This document shows, piece by piece, positions 9,487 through 20,183 of a stretch of DNA of 64,000 nucleotides. This DNA is from Ligustrum vulgare (Eukaryota > Streptophyta > Magnoliopsida > Lamiales > Oleaceae). Made by a program: the position numbers and the translations under genes. Under the pieces are notes generated by a model. That model searched no databases. It was given only the letters and a program-made list of their open reading frames with translations, and had not been told where the DNA came from. Every line of letters begins with the position of its first letter. The first letter of the stretch is position 1. The stretch is taken from NCBI GenBank assembly GCA_963555705.1, contig OY743190.1, positions 34,206,929 through 34,270,928 on the forward strand. Reading direction: 5' to 3'.

Positions 9487-9816
9487 TTGGCTATTGAAGA
9501 ATTACAACAGATAAATATACAAGATATGAATATCAAAGAAAAATTACAAAATATTCAAAGTAAACTAACAATACAATTTAAAGAATTAAAAGATATGATA
9601 GGAGAAGTTAAAAATATAGATAAAGATATTTTAAAAGAATTTCAAAGAAAATCAAGAGAATTAATTAACCAAGATAAAATTGAAATAATTATAGAAAAAA
9701 TAGATAAGCTAAATGAGAAAATAAGGAAGAATGAAAGAATCATATCAATAGAAGAAAGAATCACAAAATTAAAAATGAAAATAGATGATATGTATGACAG
9801 ATTATTTAAGGTATAA
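9487..9816 (+). CDS. Endogenous virus small ORF D (coiled coil)
   Basis: A 109-codon frame (first ATG at 9529) that is almost entirely heptad-like: I/L/K/E repeats such as EKIDKLNEKIRKNERIISIEERI. A second, more broken helical frame continues to about 10,250. Long coiled coils are typical of caulimovirid virion-associated proteins, so that is a reasonable but unproven guess. Confidence 0.45.
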   Translation: MAIEELQQINIQDMNIKEKLQNIQSKLTIQFKELKDMIGEVKNIDKDILKEFQRKSRELINQDKIEIIIEKIDKLNEKIRKNERIISIEERITKLKMKIDDMYDRLFKV

Positions 9817-10287
9817 AAAATCCAAACTACTAAACCAAGAGTATAAAATGTCAATAAGTGAATATATTGAAGATCTGAAGATATTAATAAAATCATTAAT
9901 AAGTGATGTTCAAGAAGTAAAAAAATGAATTAAAAGAAGTAAGAAATGATATAAATATACTAAAACTAGAAATTAGAGAATTCAAAGAAAATAATAAAAA
10001 CAAAGACAAGAAAATAGATAAAAAACTCATGGAGAAAGAAACACTTTGAATAAGAAAAAATTATAATAGAAGCAGGAAGTATGGATGATGAATTTAGAAA
10101 AAAATATATTAACAAAAATACTAGAAGAAGAATTAGAATTAAAAAAATTCATAGAAATTTTTTTAGGGAAACTAAAAGCTGAAGAAAAATTGAAGAAGAA
10201 CAAGATAAAAATGAATGAAGAATTAGATTTACTTATAAAAATTTTGACCAATTAAGCCTAGAAAATTTTAATGAATACTAAGTTTTA

Positions 10288-11533
10288 ATGAATGCTGGAG
10301 GAGCACCTAACCCAACTCCAATGGGAACTTCCAAACAAGAATTACCAGATCCAGATGAAAATTATGCACCGTTATAGAGTAAACTACACCGACAATATTA
10401 TGGTAGAATCAGAGATAAATAACCACCTAAAGGGAATAAATATAAAGATAGATTGAACCAAATAATAATTATGATAAACCTATTAATCATGGAGGAACAA
10501 AACTAGATTTGGATTGTAAAATAGATACTAAAAAAACTTATTAACTTGAATAGATTCAATGATATTGTTCTTTTTATACAATAAAGATGACACATGAAAA
10601 AATACTGAATGAATGATAGACTTTTTAACATCATCTTTTGAAGTACATGTTAGGAATTAGTGGAAATGAATAGGTAGTGATACAAAAACATTAATAAGAA
10701 GAAATGTATAAACATAACTAATAAAATCAGATAGAAAAGGTATAGAAAAGTTAGTAGATCATATTGCGGATGAATTTTTAGGAGAAAATTGGATAAGTAA
10801 TGCTGAAACAGAATCAATTAGAGAAAAAGATAATGCAAGAATGAAATTAATAAATTTAACAATATGTGATATGTGTAAAATCAAATAATACACTTGTGAA
10901 TTCAAAGAATACTATTATGTCCAATTCTACAGTAACGAAAATCAAGAAGTATACAAATATATGTATTACAATAAATTACCATGTTAATTGGGAATATACT
11001 TTAAAATAGAATTTGAAAAATTTATCAGAGATAACCCTAGAATACCTAAAATATTAGGATCAAGGATAAAATTTATATTTGAAAAATTAGCATATATATG
11101 TCAACAAAGACAATTATTAAGGAAATTAGGAAAATTAACTAGAATATATTGTGAAGATATGGAAAAACTTACCCAATGGGAATGTAACCCTGAAATAAGA
11201 GGAAATAATAAAAAAAAATATAAAAATAGAAAGTTTAAAAAATTTAGAAACTTTAGGAAGAGATATATAAAACTTAAGAGAAGATATTACAAAAGAATAT
11301 ATAATCCAAATAAAAAATAAAACTTATAAGAAAGGCAAGAGTCAATGCAAATGTTGGAATTATGGAGAAATGGTACATATAAGCCCTGATTGAACAAAAA
11401 GAAAGTTAAAAAATTACAAAAAGAATATCTAGAAATAGAAAGTGAATTAAGTGAAATATCTGATATTGAAGAATACTATGATCAAGAAGTCTATATAAGT
11501 GAAACAGATTCAGAAAGTAATGAATCAGAATAG
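10288..11533 (+). pseudogene. Endogenous virus coat-protein region
   Basis: Begins with MNAGGAPNPTPMGTSKQELP at 10288. After many stops it resumes as a 110-codon basic frame (10988-11320), followed by a damaged zinc knuckle at about 11353-11400 (CWNYGEMVHISPD then stop), where one cysteine is now Tyr and the last cysteine codon is a stop, then an acidic tail (ISETDSESNESE). A basic region, CCHC knuckle and acidic C-terminus are the hallmark of caulimovirid coat proteins. At least eight stops or frameshifts separate the pieces. Confidence 0.65.
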
Positions 11534-11546
11534 AGAAATAAAAAAA

Positions 11547-12292
11547 ATAAAAATATAGATAAACATGAATATGAAGGAATAGAAGGTTATGAATTAAAAG
11601 TAACTTTTGATAATAATAAGTTCAGGAAAATACAAAAATTATCTTTAGATTTGAAAATAGGAAAATGGAAAATATTAAACAGAATATGGAGAAGAGAAAG
11701 AGTAGCAATAAATGAATACCATAAAATTGAAAGAGTAATAGATGTTAGAACTATTTAAGGAATACATAAATTAAATCTTTTATCAAAAAATACGGTTACA
11801 GAATTATTATCAAAGATTAATAAAAAACAAAGTGAGAAAATTCAATATTTTTATTTAGCAGGTATCCAAATAATGTTTAAATCCCTATTTAGAGAATGAT
11901 TAGATTCACCTTTAACTGTAAGTTTACATGATGAAAGAATAATAAATTTAAAAGACAGTCATTTGGGAATAGTAGAAGGAAATTTAGTATATAAGAAACT
12001 AATATTTACATGTTACCCAAAATATTATATATCATTAAAAGATAGAAACTTTAATGAATTTTTAGGACTACATTTCAAATTACATAAAGATAATATAATG
12101 GAACCAGGAGATAAAATTACGACTATAGAATATAGAACATTATACACATTTACTAATTCTAATTATGGAAACATTTATTCTAAAAAATCATTTATTGAAA
12201 TTCATAAAGAATGCAAAGATTTTGGTAAAGTTGTTGAACCAGATAAACAAATAAGTTTAGTCCTAAGAAACTATGACTATAACAAAAAATAA
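11547..12292 (+). pseudogene. Endogenous virus movement protein (30K family)
   Basis: Recognisable 30K-superfamily movement protein. The best preserved part is the 110-codon frame 11963-12292, with the LGIVEGNLVYKKLIFTCYP stretch, KYYISLKD, and a conserved downstream ITTIEYRTLYTF segment. In the virus this class of protein modifies plasmodesmata for cell-to-cell spread. Upstream (about 11,700-11,960) the same gene continues in another frame with stops at the R-T-I and F-R-E positions. It lies directly after the coat-protein region and overlaps the pol ORF start by about 20 bases. Confidence 0.7.
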
Positions 12293-14721
12293 GCCAGAAA
12301 TTATAAAGTTGAGAGAAGAAGAATACCCTAATAATAACATAACATTTTAAGATGACAGATTAATTAGAAGATTAACAAGTTTACCCAATAGAAAACAATT
12401 AGGAGAAACTAGTAATATAAGGAAAATAAAACTTCATATAAATGCTGGAAATATGAAAATAGAAAGTGGATATTTCAATGGAAAAGAATATGTAAAATGA
12501 TCAAATATATTGATAAAGGAGCTAGTGAATGTAATATAACTTCAAACAGGAATAAATGATTAATATCTCATAGAACTGATCCGTATAGATATATAAATTT
12601 TGATGGACGAATACATATGACTGAACTTGAAGTTAAAGGACCAATAAAAATAGGAGGAATAAATCTCGTAGTACCACGTCATGTAGATAATAGTATGGTA
12701 AATCCTCATGTGTTATTAGGAATGAGTTTCCTAAATGTATTGGAAGATTATAGTATAAAACGTGAAGGATTATACATAACTCATAATGATCAAATATACT
12801 ATGTAGAAAAGCTGAATAGATGAATAACCAAATAATTTTTTCATTAGTTGTTTTTATACAAGTTACCATTGTAGAAACAAATATAACAACATGTGCATTA
12901 ATTGACACATGAAGTGATATTACAATATTTAAAATTTCTTAATAAAATCATGGAATACTGATGAGAAAATAAAAATAACAGGAGTTACAGGAGAAAGTAC
13001 TTAAATAATTAATAGTGCTGATAAAATCGATATAATATTAGGAAGTAAACAAATAGTTGTGAATAAGATATATAGTCATAACAAATTAGAATGTGATATA
13101 TTACTAGGAAATGACTTTATACAACAATTTCAGTATTACAAACAAAATAATTAATGATAATGTTACAAACACCTTGCGGACATTTACTAAAAATACCAAG
13201 AGAATTTAGACCTTACAGAGTTCAGCCAACACAGCGTGGTGATAAATGGGAGAAAAAATCAATTACACAAAATGAAATAAAAAATAAAAAAATAATGTAT
13301 AAAAATTTTTTGAAAACAAATATAACAATAAGTATGGAAAAATCATTGATCAATTAGAAAAAAGTATATGGAGAAAATCCATTATCATTTTGGAAACCAT
13401 ATCATCCTAGAGCTAAAATAGAACTAACAGAAAATGTTATTATAAGAGTTAGACCAATGATATATACCATACAAGATACACAAGAATTTAAAACTCAAAT
13501 AAAAGAATTACTTAACTAAAAACTAATCAGACTTAGAAATGAACCTCATAGTAGTCCAGCTTTCATGGTAATGAAACAATTTGAACAAAAAAGAGGAAAA
13601 ACTAGAATTGTGATAAATTATAAATAATTAAACAAATATACCAAATTTGATGGATACTTTTTATCAAATAAAGAAATACTAATAAATATTGCAAAAGGAA
13701 AACAAAACTATTCTAAATTTGATTGTAAATCTGGATCTTGGCAAGTAAAAATGAAAGAAGATAGTATTCAATTACAACATTTAGTACATCCCAAGGTAAA
13801 TATGAATGGATGGTAATGTCATTTGGTTTAAAAATGCACCACAAATATATCAAAGAAAAATAGATAACATATTTAGAAAATTTAATGAATTCTTAATTAT
13901 ATATGTTGATGATATATTAATATGTTCTAATAATAGAAAAGAACATAGAAACCGTTTAATAAAATTTATAAGGGAATGCAAAAAAGAAGGAATTGTTCTT
14001 TCAAAAAACAAAGCTATCATAGAAAAATAAGAAATTGATTTTCTTGAATTATCAATAGATAAAAGAGGAATAAAATAACAAACTCATATATCTAAAAAGA
14101 TAGAAAGTTTTTCAGATAAATTAGAATCAAAGAAACAAATACAAATTTTTTTAGGATGTTTAAATTATGCAGAAAGATTTATTGAAAATCTTTCAAAAAA
14201 GGAGACATAAAATTCAGATTTTACTCAGAAAAACAAATACCAAATGATGGAGTAGTGAGCACACAAAAATTGTCAAAACACTCAAGGAAGAATGTAAATT
14301 TTTTCCAAAATTAAGATTACCAGATGAAAAAGATAATCTAATAGTTAATACTGATGCCTCGGATAAATATTGGGCACCAATATTAAAAACAGATCTTAAT
14401 GAAATTTGCAGATATTCCAATGGAACGTTTAACCAAGCAGAAATAAATTATACTACTCACGAGAAAGAATTGTTAGCAATTATCAGAGGAATTAAAAAGT
14501 TTTCATTATTTTTATTATCCAAAAAATTCATTTTTGAAACTGATAATTCTCAAGTTGCAGGTTTAGTGAAAAATAATTTACCACCAGAACATCAATATAG
14601 GAGGCTCCATAGATGGCAAGCCTATTTAACATTTTATAATTTTGATATAGTTCATATTAAAGGTGTCAATAATTATCTTGCAGATTTTTTAAGCAGGAAT
14701 ATTGAATTTGCAGATGGATAA
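12273..14721 (+). pseudogene. Endogenous virus protease-reverse transcriptase-RNase H
   Basis: The frame opens at ATG 12273, inside the end of the movement-protein gene. Visible domains: a retropepsin region with ALIDT followed by a stop where the glycine-coding triplet should be (about 12,890-12,915), and LLGNDF near 13,105; RT fingers/palm with a KFDCKSG motif near 13,720 and IYVDDILICS near 13,900-13,930 (YVDD intact); RNase H with TDASDKYW near 14,350, then THEKELLAII, ETDNSQV, and a C-terminal LADFLSRN. A one-base loss near 13,832 shifts the frame between the SFGLK and NAPQIYQRK motifs, and several TAA/TGA stops break the rest. Clearly caulimovirid, clearly inactive. Confidence 0.85.
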
Positions 14722-15554
14722 TATCAAAAAATCTTTGATAGACGCCAAACAGTGAATAAACTTCCTCACAGAGGAAGCTGAAGATATAAAACTTGGGATC
14801 GAGCAATTAGCGGTGACTCTCCAAGAAAGTTTCAAGCAATTGATGAAAATCTCAAAATTTCATTACAATTATACTAAAGAATTGAGTGATAACATAATTG
14901 AGATTGAATCTCATTTTGAATTGTTAATAACCAAACAGGTTATATAAAAAATACAAACAGGTATATCTTCTGGAAGTAGTGGTGGACCAACTATTAAAAG
15001 AGATGTATCAAGTCCCAAGAAAGTTGTCATAAATGAAGCTAGTCCTCGAAAAATAACAGTCAATGCCAAAGATGAACATACAAGGGTAGTTAAAATTCGT
15101 GTTGAGGAGGAAGATGATTCCTCTTTTTTACCAAAAGGAGACGAATATAAAACTACTGTCAAAGTTATATATGAATTCCAAAAATGTGATTGTTATTACA
15201 TTTTATCTGTAAATCATGTATACCCACGATTGATAGTTACTCAGGGAGGAGATTCCGTTATGATAAAAATAGCAACTGATTATGGATTTTTGGATCTTAT
15301 CTACCTAGGGAAAGACTTGAAAGAGATTGAAAAATTTGATGATTTATTAAAAGGAGAAATTTCAAAATTTGCACAAGGAAGACCTATATATTTAAAATTT
15401 TATTCAATCAGTCCTGAAATTGATGGAATGATGTATTATCCTGCTGAGCATATTATCACAATTGGATATGTTGCTCGAAATTTCCAGATTGAAGTTGAAA
15501 AAAATACCAAACCTGTACCAAATATTACAAGATCTTGGTTTAGATCTTGAAGGG
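14714..15554 (+). pseudogene. Endogenous virus transactivator-like ORF (5' part)
   Basis: ATG 14714 overlaps the end of the RNase H ORF (ATGGATAA). The frame runs about 280 codons with stops at about residues 14 and 80, giving a helical N-terminus, a basic serine/proline linker (SSPKKVVINEASPRK), and a well-preserved segment with YYILSVNHVYP and IKIATDYGFLDLIYLG. The position after RNase H and before the promoter is where caulimovirids carry the reinitiation transactivator; I assign it on position and size, not on a confident motif. The frame appears to resume at 16,707 after an LTR-like insertion. Confidence 0.5.
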
Positions 15555-16706
15555 TGTTGGGAATTAAGGTTCTCTACAACATTGATAGAGCGCGTAATTG
15601 CAATTTAATTTGTGATATTTCCTCTTACTCCATTGATTTTAAATGCTTAAATTGTGGATATTAATTATATTTTATGTTTTGTGGATTAGGTGGAGAATTG
15701 AGATCAAATTGGACTCAATATCACAAATTGAAAAGAGGAAGTTGAAATATCAAAAGGTGTACAATCAGAGAAGGACTTTGCATAAGGCGTGGGCACATCT
15801 TACTGTTTCAGGAAGACTTGACTTATATGGACGATTTTTGGATGGAGAAAATATTACTATTGGACCCACAATTATTTTCTAAAGGGATATGAATATTTAG
15901 AGAGATTATTTATGTAATGAATAGATTTTTTATTAATTTAGAGAATAATTAGATTTTGATAAAAGGAAGGAAACTAGATCTTTCCTTATCTCTAGGAGTT
16001 TTTCCATTCAAGGACTCTCTATCCCTTTTTCTTGTTGAGGGTCTTAGGTTTTTCATCATTCTATTTTCTCTTAGTTTTATTTTTCCTTCTCAATTTTTAT
16101 GGATAGCTCATTTATTATTCCAGTTCAAGGATATTCGATGTTTTGATTCACCAAGAATTGTGAGATCTAATTAATTTAATTGTTCTTTTATTTGTTTTCT
16201 ACTTATATATCTTTTGTTTGCATTGAAGTTGTTATTTTGATTGATTAATATAAAGTGCACGTTGTTTTAATTGTCAAAACGATACTTAACCAATTAGGAA
16301 TCTAAATCTGTTGGTTAGAATTGGTAGTCTCTCTAGAGGTTAATGCTATTGGTAAATTAAATCCTAAGATCGTATCTAGGGTTGTTTATTGATTAGGGAA
16401 ATAATCAACGATCGTCTCTTGATTATCGAGATACTAAGGAGAGATAGGTTATTAGATCTTATCAATGACCATAACCAATTTAGAAAATGAGTAAAGGATT
16501 TTATTTTTGCATTCATGATCAATTCTATGAATCAATACTGAGATTATACCTTGGACTGGATATTTATTTAATTTGATATTTTCATCATTTTAATTTCGCA
16601 ATTATTTATTTACAATTTGATTTTACATTCTAAATCCAAAACCCCCATTGTTTTTAATTTATTGTTTTAGTTTTCTCGAAGAATTAAATTTAACCAAACA
16701 TTGTCA
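15555..16706 (+). repeat. LTR-like insertion (solo LTR candidate) splitting the viral ORF
   Basis: About 1.15 kb beginning TGTTGGGAATTAAGG and ending near ...CAAACATTGTCA. Its composition (AATTTAATTGTT stretches, a TTTAATTTCGCAATTATTTATTTAC block, then AAATCCAAAACCCCC near the end) resembles LTRs of the Tat/Athila branch of Ty3/gypsy elements. Viral coding sequence is present on both sides. No clean 5-bp duplication was found, so boundaries and family are tentative. Confidence 0.5.
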
Positions 16707-16900
16707 AAAACTTGTATGATAAAAAATTCAAATGCATATTAATGGATGGACTCTCCTCACTAATGGAGGAAAAGAAAAGTCAACAATCTTGAAAGCATAC
16801 ATCAACAAGTTTGATACTCATCAAATTCATGGAAGCTTTGCTACCTTACAAGATGCGTGTATAGTCAGGAATTACTCCACATGCCAACAGAATTGATGAA
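16707..16900 (+). pseudogene. Transactivator-like ORF, 3' part
   Basis: Short coding-like remnants in two frames, with a MDGLSSLMEEKKSQQS stretch followed, after a stop, by KAYINKFDTHQIHGSFATLQ. They directly precede the viral intergenic region and have the position expected for the C-terminus of the ORF interrupted at 15,554. Confidence 0.4.
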
Positions 16901-17163
16901 CAAGTGGAAGCTACTTGATAAATCTGCTTTAATGAAACAAGACAGCACAATGTAGGGGCCATGTGAAGACTGAAAATAATAAAGAGATAGGTATCCCTAT
17001 AATGTAGCCATGTGAGGAAATGAATAATGGAGGGACATGTATGTCCTTGTAATAAATAATAGAGGACAGGTGTGTCCTTACGTGTCCTTATAATGTTATG
17101 AAAAGCTGTAAAATTATTAGTTCAATGATGTAAGTAGTGATGTAATTGTGTCCAATGTAACAT

Positions 17164-17171
17164 TATAAATA
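17164..17171 (+). promoter_or_regulatory. TATA box of the viral pregenomic promoter
   Basis: TATAAATA followed by GAGGCCTC, in the intergenic region between the transactivator-like ORF and the leader. This matches the layout of caulimovirid pregenomic RNA promoters. Confidence 0.6.
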
Positions 17172-17295
17172 GAGGCCTCTTAGCTAGTTGAAAGGCAGAT
17201 ATCACTTGAGCACTCAACCTGTGAGAAATCCAAAGAAATCTTCTGTCTTTGAAAAAATTCTCGTACCAAAGTCTTGTACCAATCCTCTTTAAATC

Positions 17296-17301
17296 AATAA
17301 A
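17296..17301 (+). terminator. Viral polyadenylation signal candidate
   Basis: AATAAA about 130 nt downstream of the TATA box. Caulimovirid pregenomic RNAs are terminally redundant because the poly(A) signal lies shortly after the transcription start and is ignored on first passage; the spacing here fits. Confidence 0.45.
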
Positions 17302-17445
17302 ATTCCAATCGTTTTGTAAAAAAAATATATGAGTTTCTAAGTTTCTGTCTTCTAAATCCTATTTCCTAAAGAAGATATATTATTAAGAAAACTCCCTACA
17401 CTTTGTCTAAATTATTTTCCAGCAAGATATTATACAGTTAAGGCA

Positions 17446-17457
17446 TGGATTCAGGTG
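17446..17457 (+). promoter_or_regulatory. Possible decayed Met-tRNA primer site of the virus
   Basis: TGGATTCAGGTG matches the usual TGGTATCAGAGC at only 7 of 12 positions, but lies in the leader where the minus-strand primer site is expected. Weak. Confidence 0.2.
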
Positions 17458-17641
17458 AGGCTAATTATCCATAAAGGCAGGAGGTCGTTGAAGGGAATGA
17501 CAGCAGAAACCCGTGAGCTCGAAGGTCACTGATATCAGAAGGAAAATTCAAAGGTACAAAGAACAGGAAAAGATGTTAGTATTCTTAATATATCCATCTT
17601 TATGGAATTAGGAGGAGGAAGAACTGTTCAAACAAGTTATT

Positions 17642-17995
17642 ATGGGAGAATTTAGAATTATTAAGTTTAATTATCAAAACAGTTCTTATAAGGATAAATA
17701 TCATAGCATAATTGAATCTTTATTCATGCATAAATAATTTACTAGACCCAATAATGAAATAAAAAAGTTATATCATATCTATATGCCATGTTTCTTAGCT
17801 ATTTTTCCTAAATTAAAAGAATTATCAGGAATAGAAATTACAAAATCAATCATTTACTTTTGACTTGATAGTGATAATACTGAAATAAATAATGAATTAT
17901 ATTTAGGATATGTGTTTAGTAGTGATAATGATTATGATCCTATAATAGATTATGACAGTGATGGAAGAGATGAATCATTCTTTACCAATTTTTGA
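17642..17995 (+). pseudogene. Endogenous virus ORF alpha, first after the leader
   Basis: 118 codons from ATG 17642 with two in-frame stops: TAA at 17735-17737 and TGA at 17861-17863. The second is consistent with a Trp codon hit by G-to-A. Sequence includes KLYHIYMPCFLAIFPKLKEL and an acidic C-terminus (DYDSDGRDE). No family recognised. It overlaps the next ORF by 44 bases. Confidence 0.4.
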
Positions 17996-18269
17996 AAATT
18001 TTAACATCATGAATAAAGAAAATTACATCATAAGAAAACCCACATATAAGAGAGGTTCATATAAAGTCAAGAAAAGTATTAAAAATAAAAAAGGAATTGA
18101 ATATGAAAATGAAATTGATAAAATAGGATACCAAGAACAACTTTATGAATTACAAGAGATATTAAAAATTTTTAAAGAAAATTTTGTTAAATTTACTATA
18201 AGATCTATAGTAATACAAGATATTCAAGATACAATTAGAAAAAAGAAAGAAAAATATTTCAAAATATAA
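17952..18269 (+). CDS. Endogenous virus ORF beta
   Basis: Intact 105-codon ORF from ATG 17952, basic and lysine-rich (KPTYKRGSYKVKKSIKNKK), followed by a helical C-terminal half (QLYELQEILKIFKEN). No recognised domain. The intact frame amid decayed neighbours is probably due to shortness rather than selection. Confidence 0.4.
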   Translation: MTVMEEMNHSLPIFENFNIMNKENYIIRKPTYKRGSYKVKKSIKNKKGIEYENEIDKIGYQEQLYELQEILKIFKENFVKFTIRSIVIQDIQDTIRKKKEKYFKI

Positions 18270-18388
18270 TATACAATTTGAACCAAGCATAGATATCATG
18301 GCTGATATAGATATTATCAATTCTCATACACTGATAGAATTTGAAAAATTACTTGAAACTTTATAAATTATTTACCTCTGTTTTTATA

Positions 18389-18607
18389 ATGCCTGAATAT
18401 TCTATTGAAGGATCAGACAATTTGTTAGAAAGAATAATGGAAAAAATAGATAACATTATATTTCAATTAATAGATATGGATGAATCATCTGAACAATATT
18501 ATATACTTTCAGAAAACCATGATCAATACATTATAGATTATTCTGATATATTAAAGCTTAAAATAGATTTAGAAAATAAGATTATGACAAATATAGTCCA
18601 AACCTAA
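18389..18607 (+). CDS. Endogenous virus ORF gamma (paralogue of delta)
   Basis: 72-codon ORF starting MPEYSIEGSDNLLERIMEKI. Its sequence aligns with the next ORF along its length (YSIEG-DN, M-KI/M-DI, QY-IDY-ILKL versus QYIADYCILL). The stop codon overlaps the next start as TAATG (18605-18609), a stop-start arrangement used for coupled translation. Small helical protein of unknown role. A short ORF (18298-18366, MADIDIINSHTLIEFEKLL) precedes it. Confidence 0.45.
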   Translation: MPEYSIEGSDNLLERIMEKIDNIIFQLIDMDESSEQYYILSENHDQYIIDYSDILKLKIDLENKIMTNIVQT

Positions 18608-18792
18608 TGCTAGGATATACAATCGAAGGACTAGATAACATTTTTGAAAAATTGAAAGATAAAATGGAAGATATTAAATATCAAATGGAAAATGAAAACA
18701 TATATTATGCAAAATATAATAAACTTTTAGAAAAATACGAACAATATATTGCAGATTATTGTATTTTATTAGATCAAAGAAATGACTTATAA
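18607..18792 (+). CDS. Endogenous virus ORF delta (paralogue of gamma)
   Basis: 61-codon ORF starting MLGYTIEGLDNIFEKLKDKM, overlapping the gamma stop by one base. Shares the Y(S/T)IEG-DN start and the QYI-DY motif with gamma, so the pair looks like a tandem duplication inside the viral genome. Confidence 0.45.
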   Translation: MLGYTIEGLDNIFEKLKDKMEDIKYQMENENIYYAKYNKLLEKYEQYIADYCILLDQRNDL

Positions 18793-18832
18793 CAAAAAAA
18801 AATTGTATAATAATTTATCAACCTGATAATTA

Positions 18833-19200
18833 ATGGATACTTCAGAAGCATCAAATTCTAATAATTACTATGATCATAATCTATATTTAGAAAATAAAGA
18901 AATTTCATGCTATTGTTGAAAAATCTAAAAATATACATTATGTTGAATAATCTAAACTAAAAGAGATATACGAATATATTGACTATGCTATCCTAAATTG
19001 AATATAATTTAATTCTGTTGAAACACCAAAAAATATAAATACAGTTCATAAAATTATAGAAGAATACGAAGATATAGAAGATGAAGTCTCAGAAGGAATA
19101 ACGTTAAGTAATATAAATAAAAAAGATCATCCTAAATTTTTTTGAAAAATTATCACAATATAGAAGAAGAAGTCTCAGAAGGAATAACGTTAAATAAGGG
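18833..19200 (+). pseudogene. Endogenous virus 3'-most coding remnant
   Basis: Starts MDTSEASNSNNYYDHNLYLE, then breaks within 30 codons. Acidic helical fragments continue (KIIEEYEDIEDEVSEGITL). The stretch encoding EDEVSEGITL is repeated, at about 19,070 and again at about 19,160, just before viral sequence stops. Confidence 0.35.
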
Positions 19201-19530
19201 CTAAGGCCATGCTTTTTGTCATTTTTCGAAAATACTGAAAACATGTTCTCTTTCTCATTTTTCAACATGAGTTTTTGAAAACAAAAGAAAAAATTGTACA
19301 CAAAATTCAAAACAAGGAAAGCACCATTTTGAGTACAAACCATTGTTAAAATTGATAACGCGCAAGATACATTTTGTACTGATCCTTCTCCCTACCCGAA
19401 AATGCAGATCCAATACACTTGTCAAGTGAAATCAAGAGGAGAGCCGAGGCTCTGGAGGCGTATGTCTCTGAATTTGTTGATGTCATAATTGTATTATGAT
19501 TTATGGATCACAGTCAATTGCTTTAAAACT

Positions 19531-19570
<40 letters not shown>

Positions 19571-19591
19571 GGAAATTCTTGTATAGAGCTT

Positions 19592-19613
19592 TCACTGTAG
19601 CATGCTACAGTGA
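19592..19613. repeat. 22-bp perfect palindrome
   Basis: The half site TCACTGTAGCA is followed directly by its exact reverse complement. It lies just downstream of the (TA)n tract. Confidence 0.85.
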
Positions 19614-20183
19614 GGATCCTGTATATGTAACAGTGCTCATATATATTTGGAGAATAAAGTTACTTATTCACAATAAGGATGACAATTGGTGATGTGGAAG
19701 TGTTTATTGTTATTGATTAAAAAGATGATGTGATGTGTGAAAAAATAGGATCGTGCCTTGTAAGTTAATTGTCATCTTAATTGTTGAATGCATTGTGAGT
19801 GTAGCATAACTCATATTTAGATTTCACGAAATTTATTTCAGGATATGCAGACATAAATTGGTTTCCAAGTCCTCGTCCGCAAGGCCAGAGGAAAATAGAG
19901 AATTAGAGATGAGAGATCCAAGGGATGAAATGCATGTCGATTGATGTGCATCTAACAATATTGTGATACAAAAAGAGCTGGAGTTCAAGAAACGGCGAAG
20001 ATCATTCACTGCAGGATAAATTTGGATATAATTCTTAAGAGTACTCGCTGCAAGCTCTCATTCTGACGAAACTCGTAAGCTATTATTCTTAGCTTTTGTT
20101 TTTTTTTTTTTTTGTATACTACTAAGGTCGCTCCTGTCCCTCTACAACATTTCTTACCGTACATTCAACGTTCCTTAATGCAA

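Larger units (their letters stand above)
8560..19200 (+). mobile_element. Endogenous pararetrovirus (Caulimoviridae), decayed
   Basis: About 9.5 kb of plus-strand, A-rich viral DNA with a 1.15-kb LTR-like segment interrupting it (15555 to about 16706). Gene order: small coiled-coil ORFs, coat protein, movement protein, protease/RT/RNase H, transactivator-like ORF, intergenic promoter, leader, more small ORFs. Coat protein before movement protein, with RT next and a transactivator-like ORF last, agrees best with what I know of cavemo-/solendoviruses rather than caulimoviruses or florendoviruses; this assignment is inference. Every major frame carries stops or frameshifts, so the copy is non-functional. 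The left end starts mid-genome, so it is a circularly permuted or rearranged copy. No flanking duplication was found. Confidence 0.88.

Noticed and set aside
15643..15882. 79-codon frame within the LTR-like segment
   Set aside because: No domain; lies in sequence with LTR character and is flanked by viral coding remnants.
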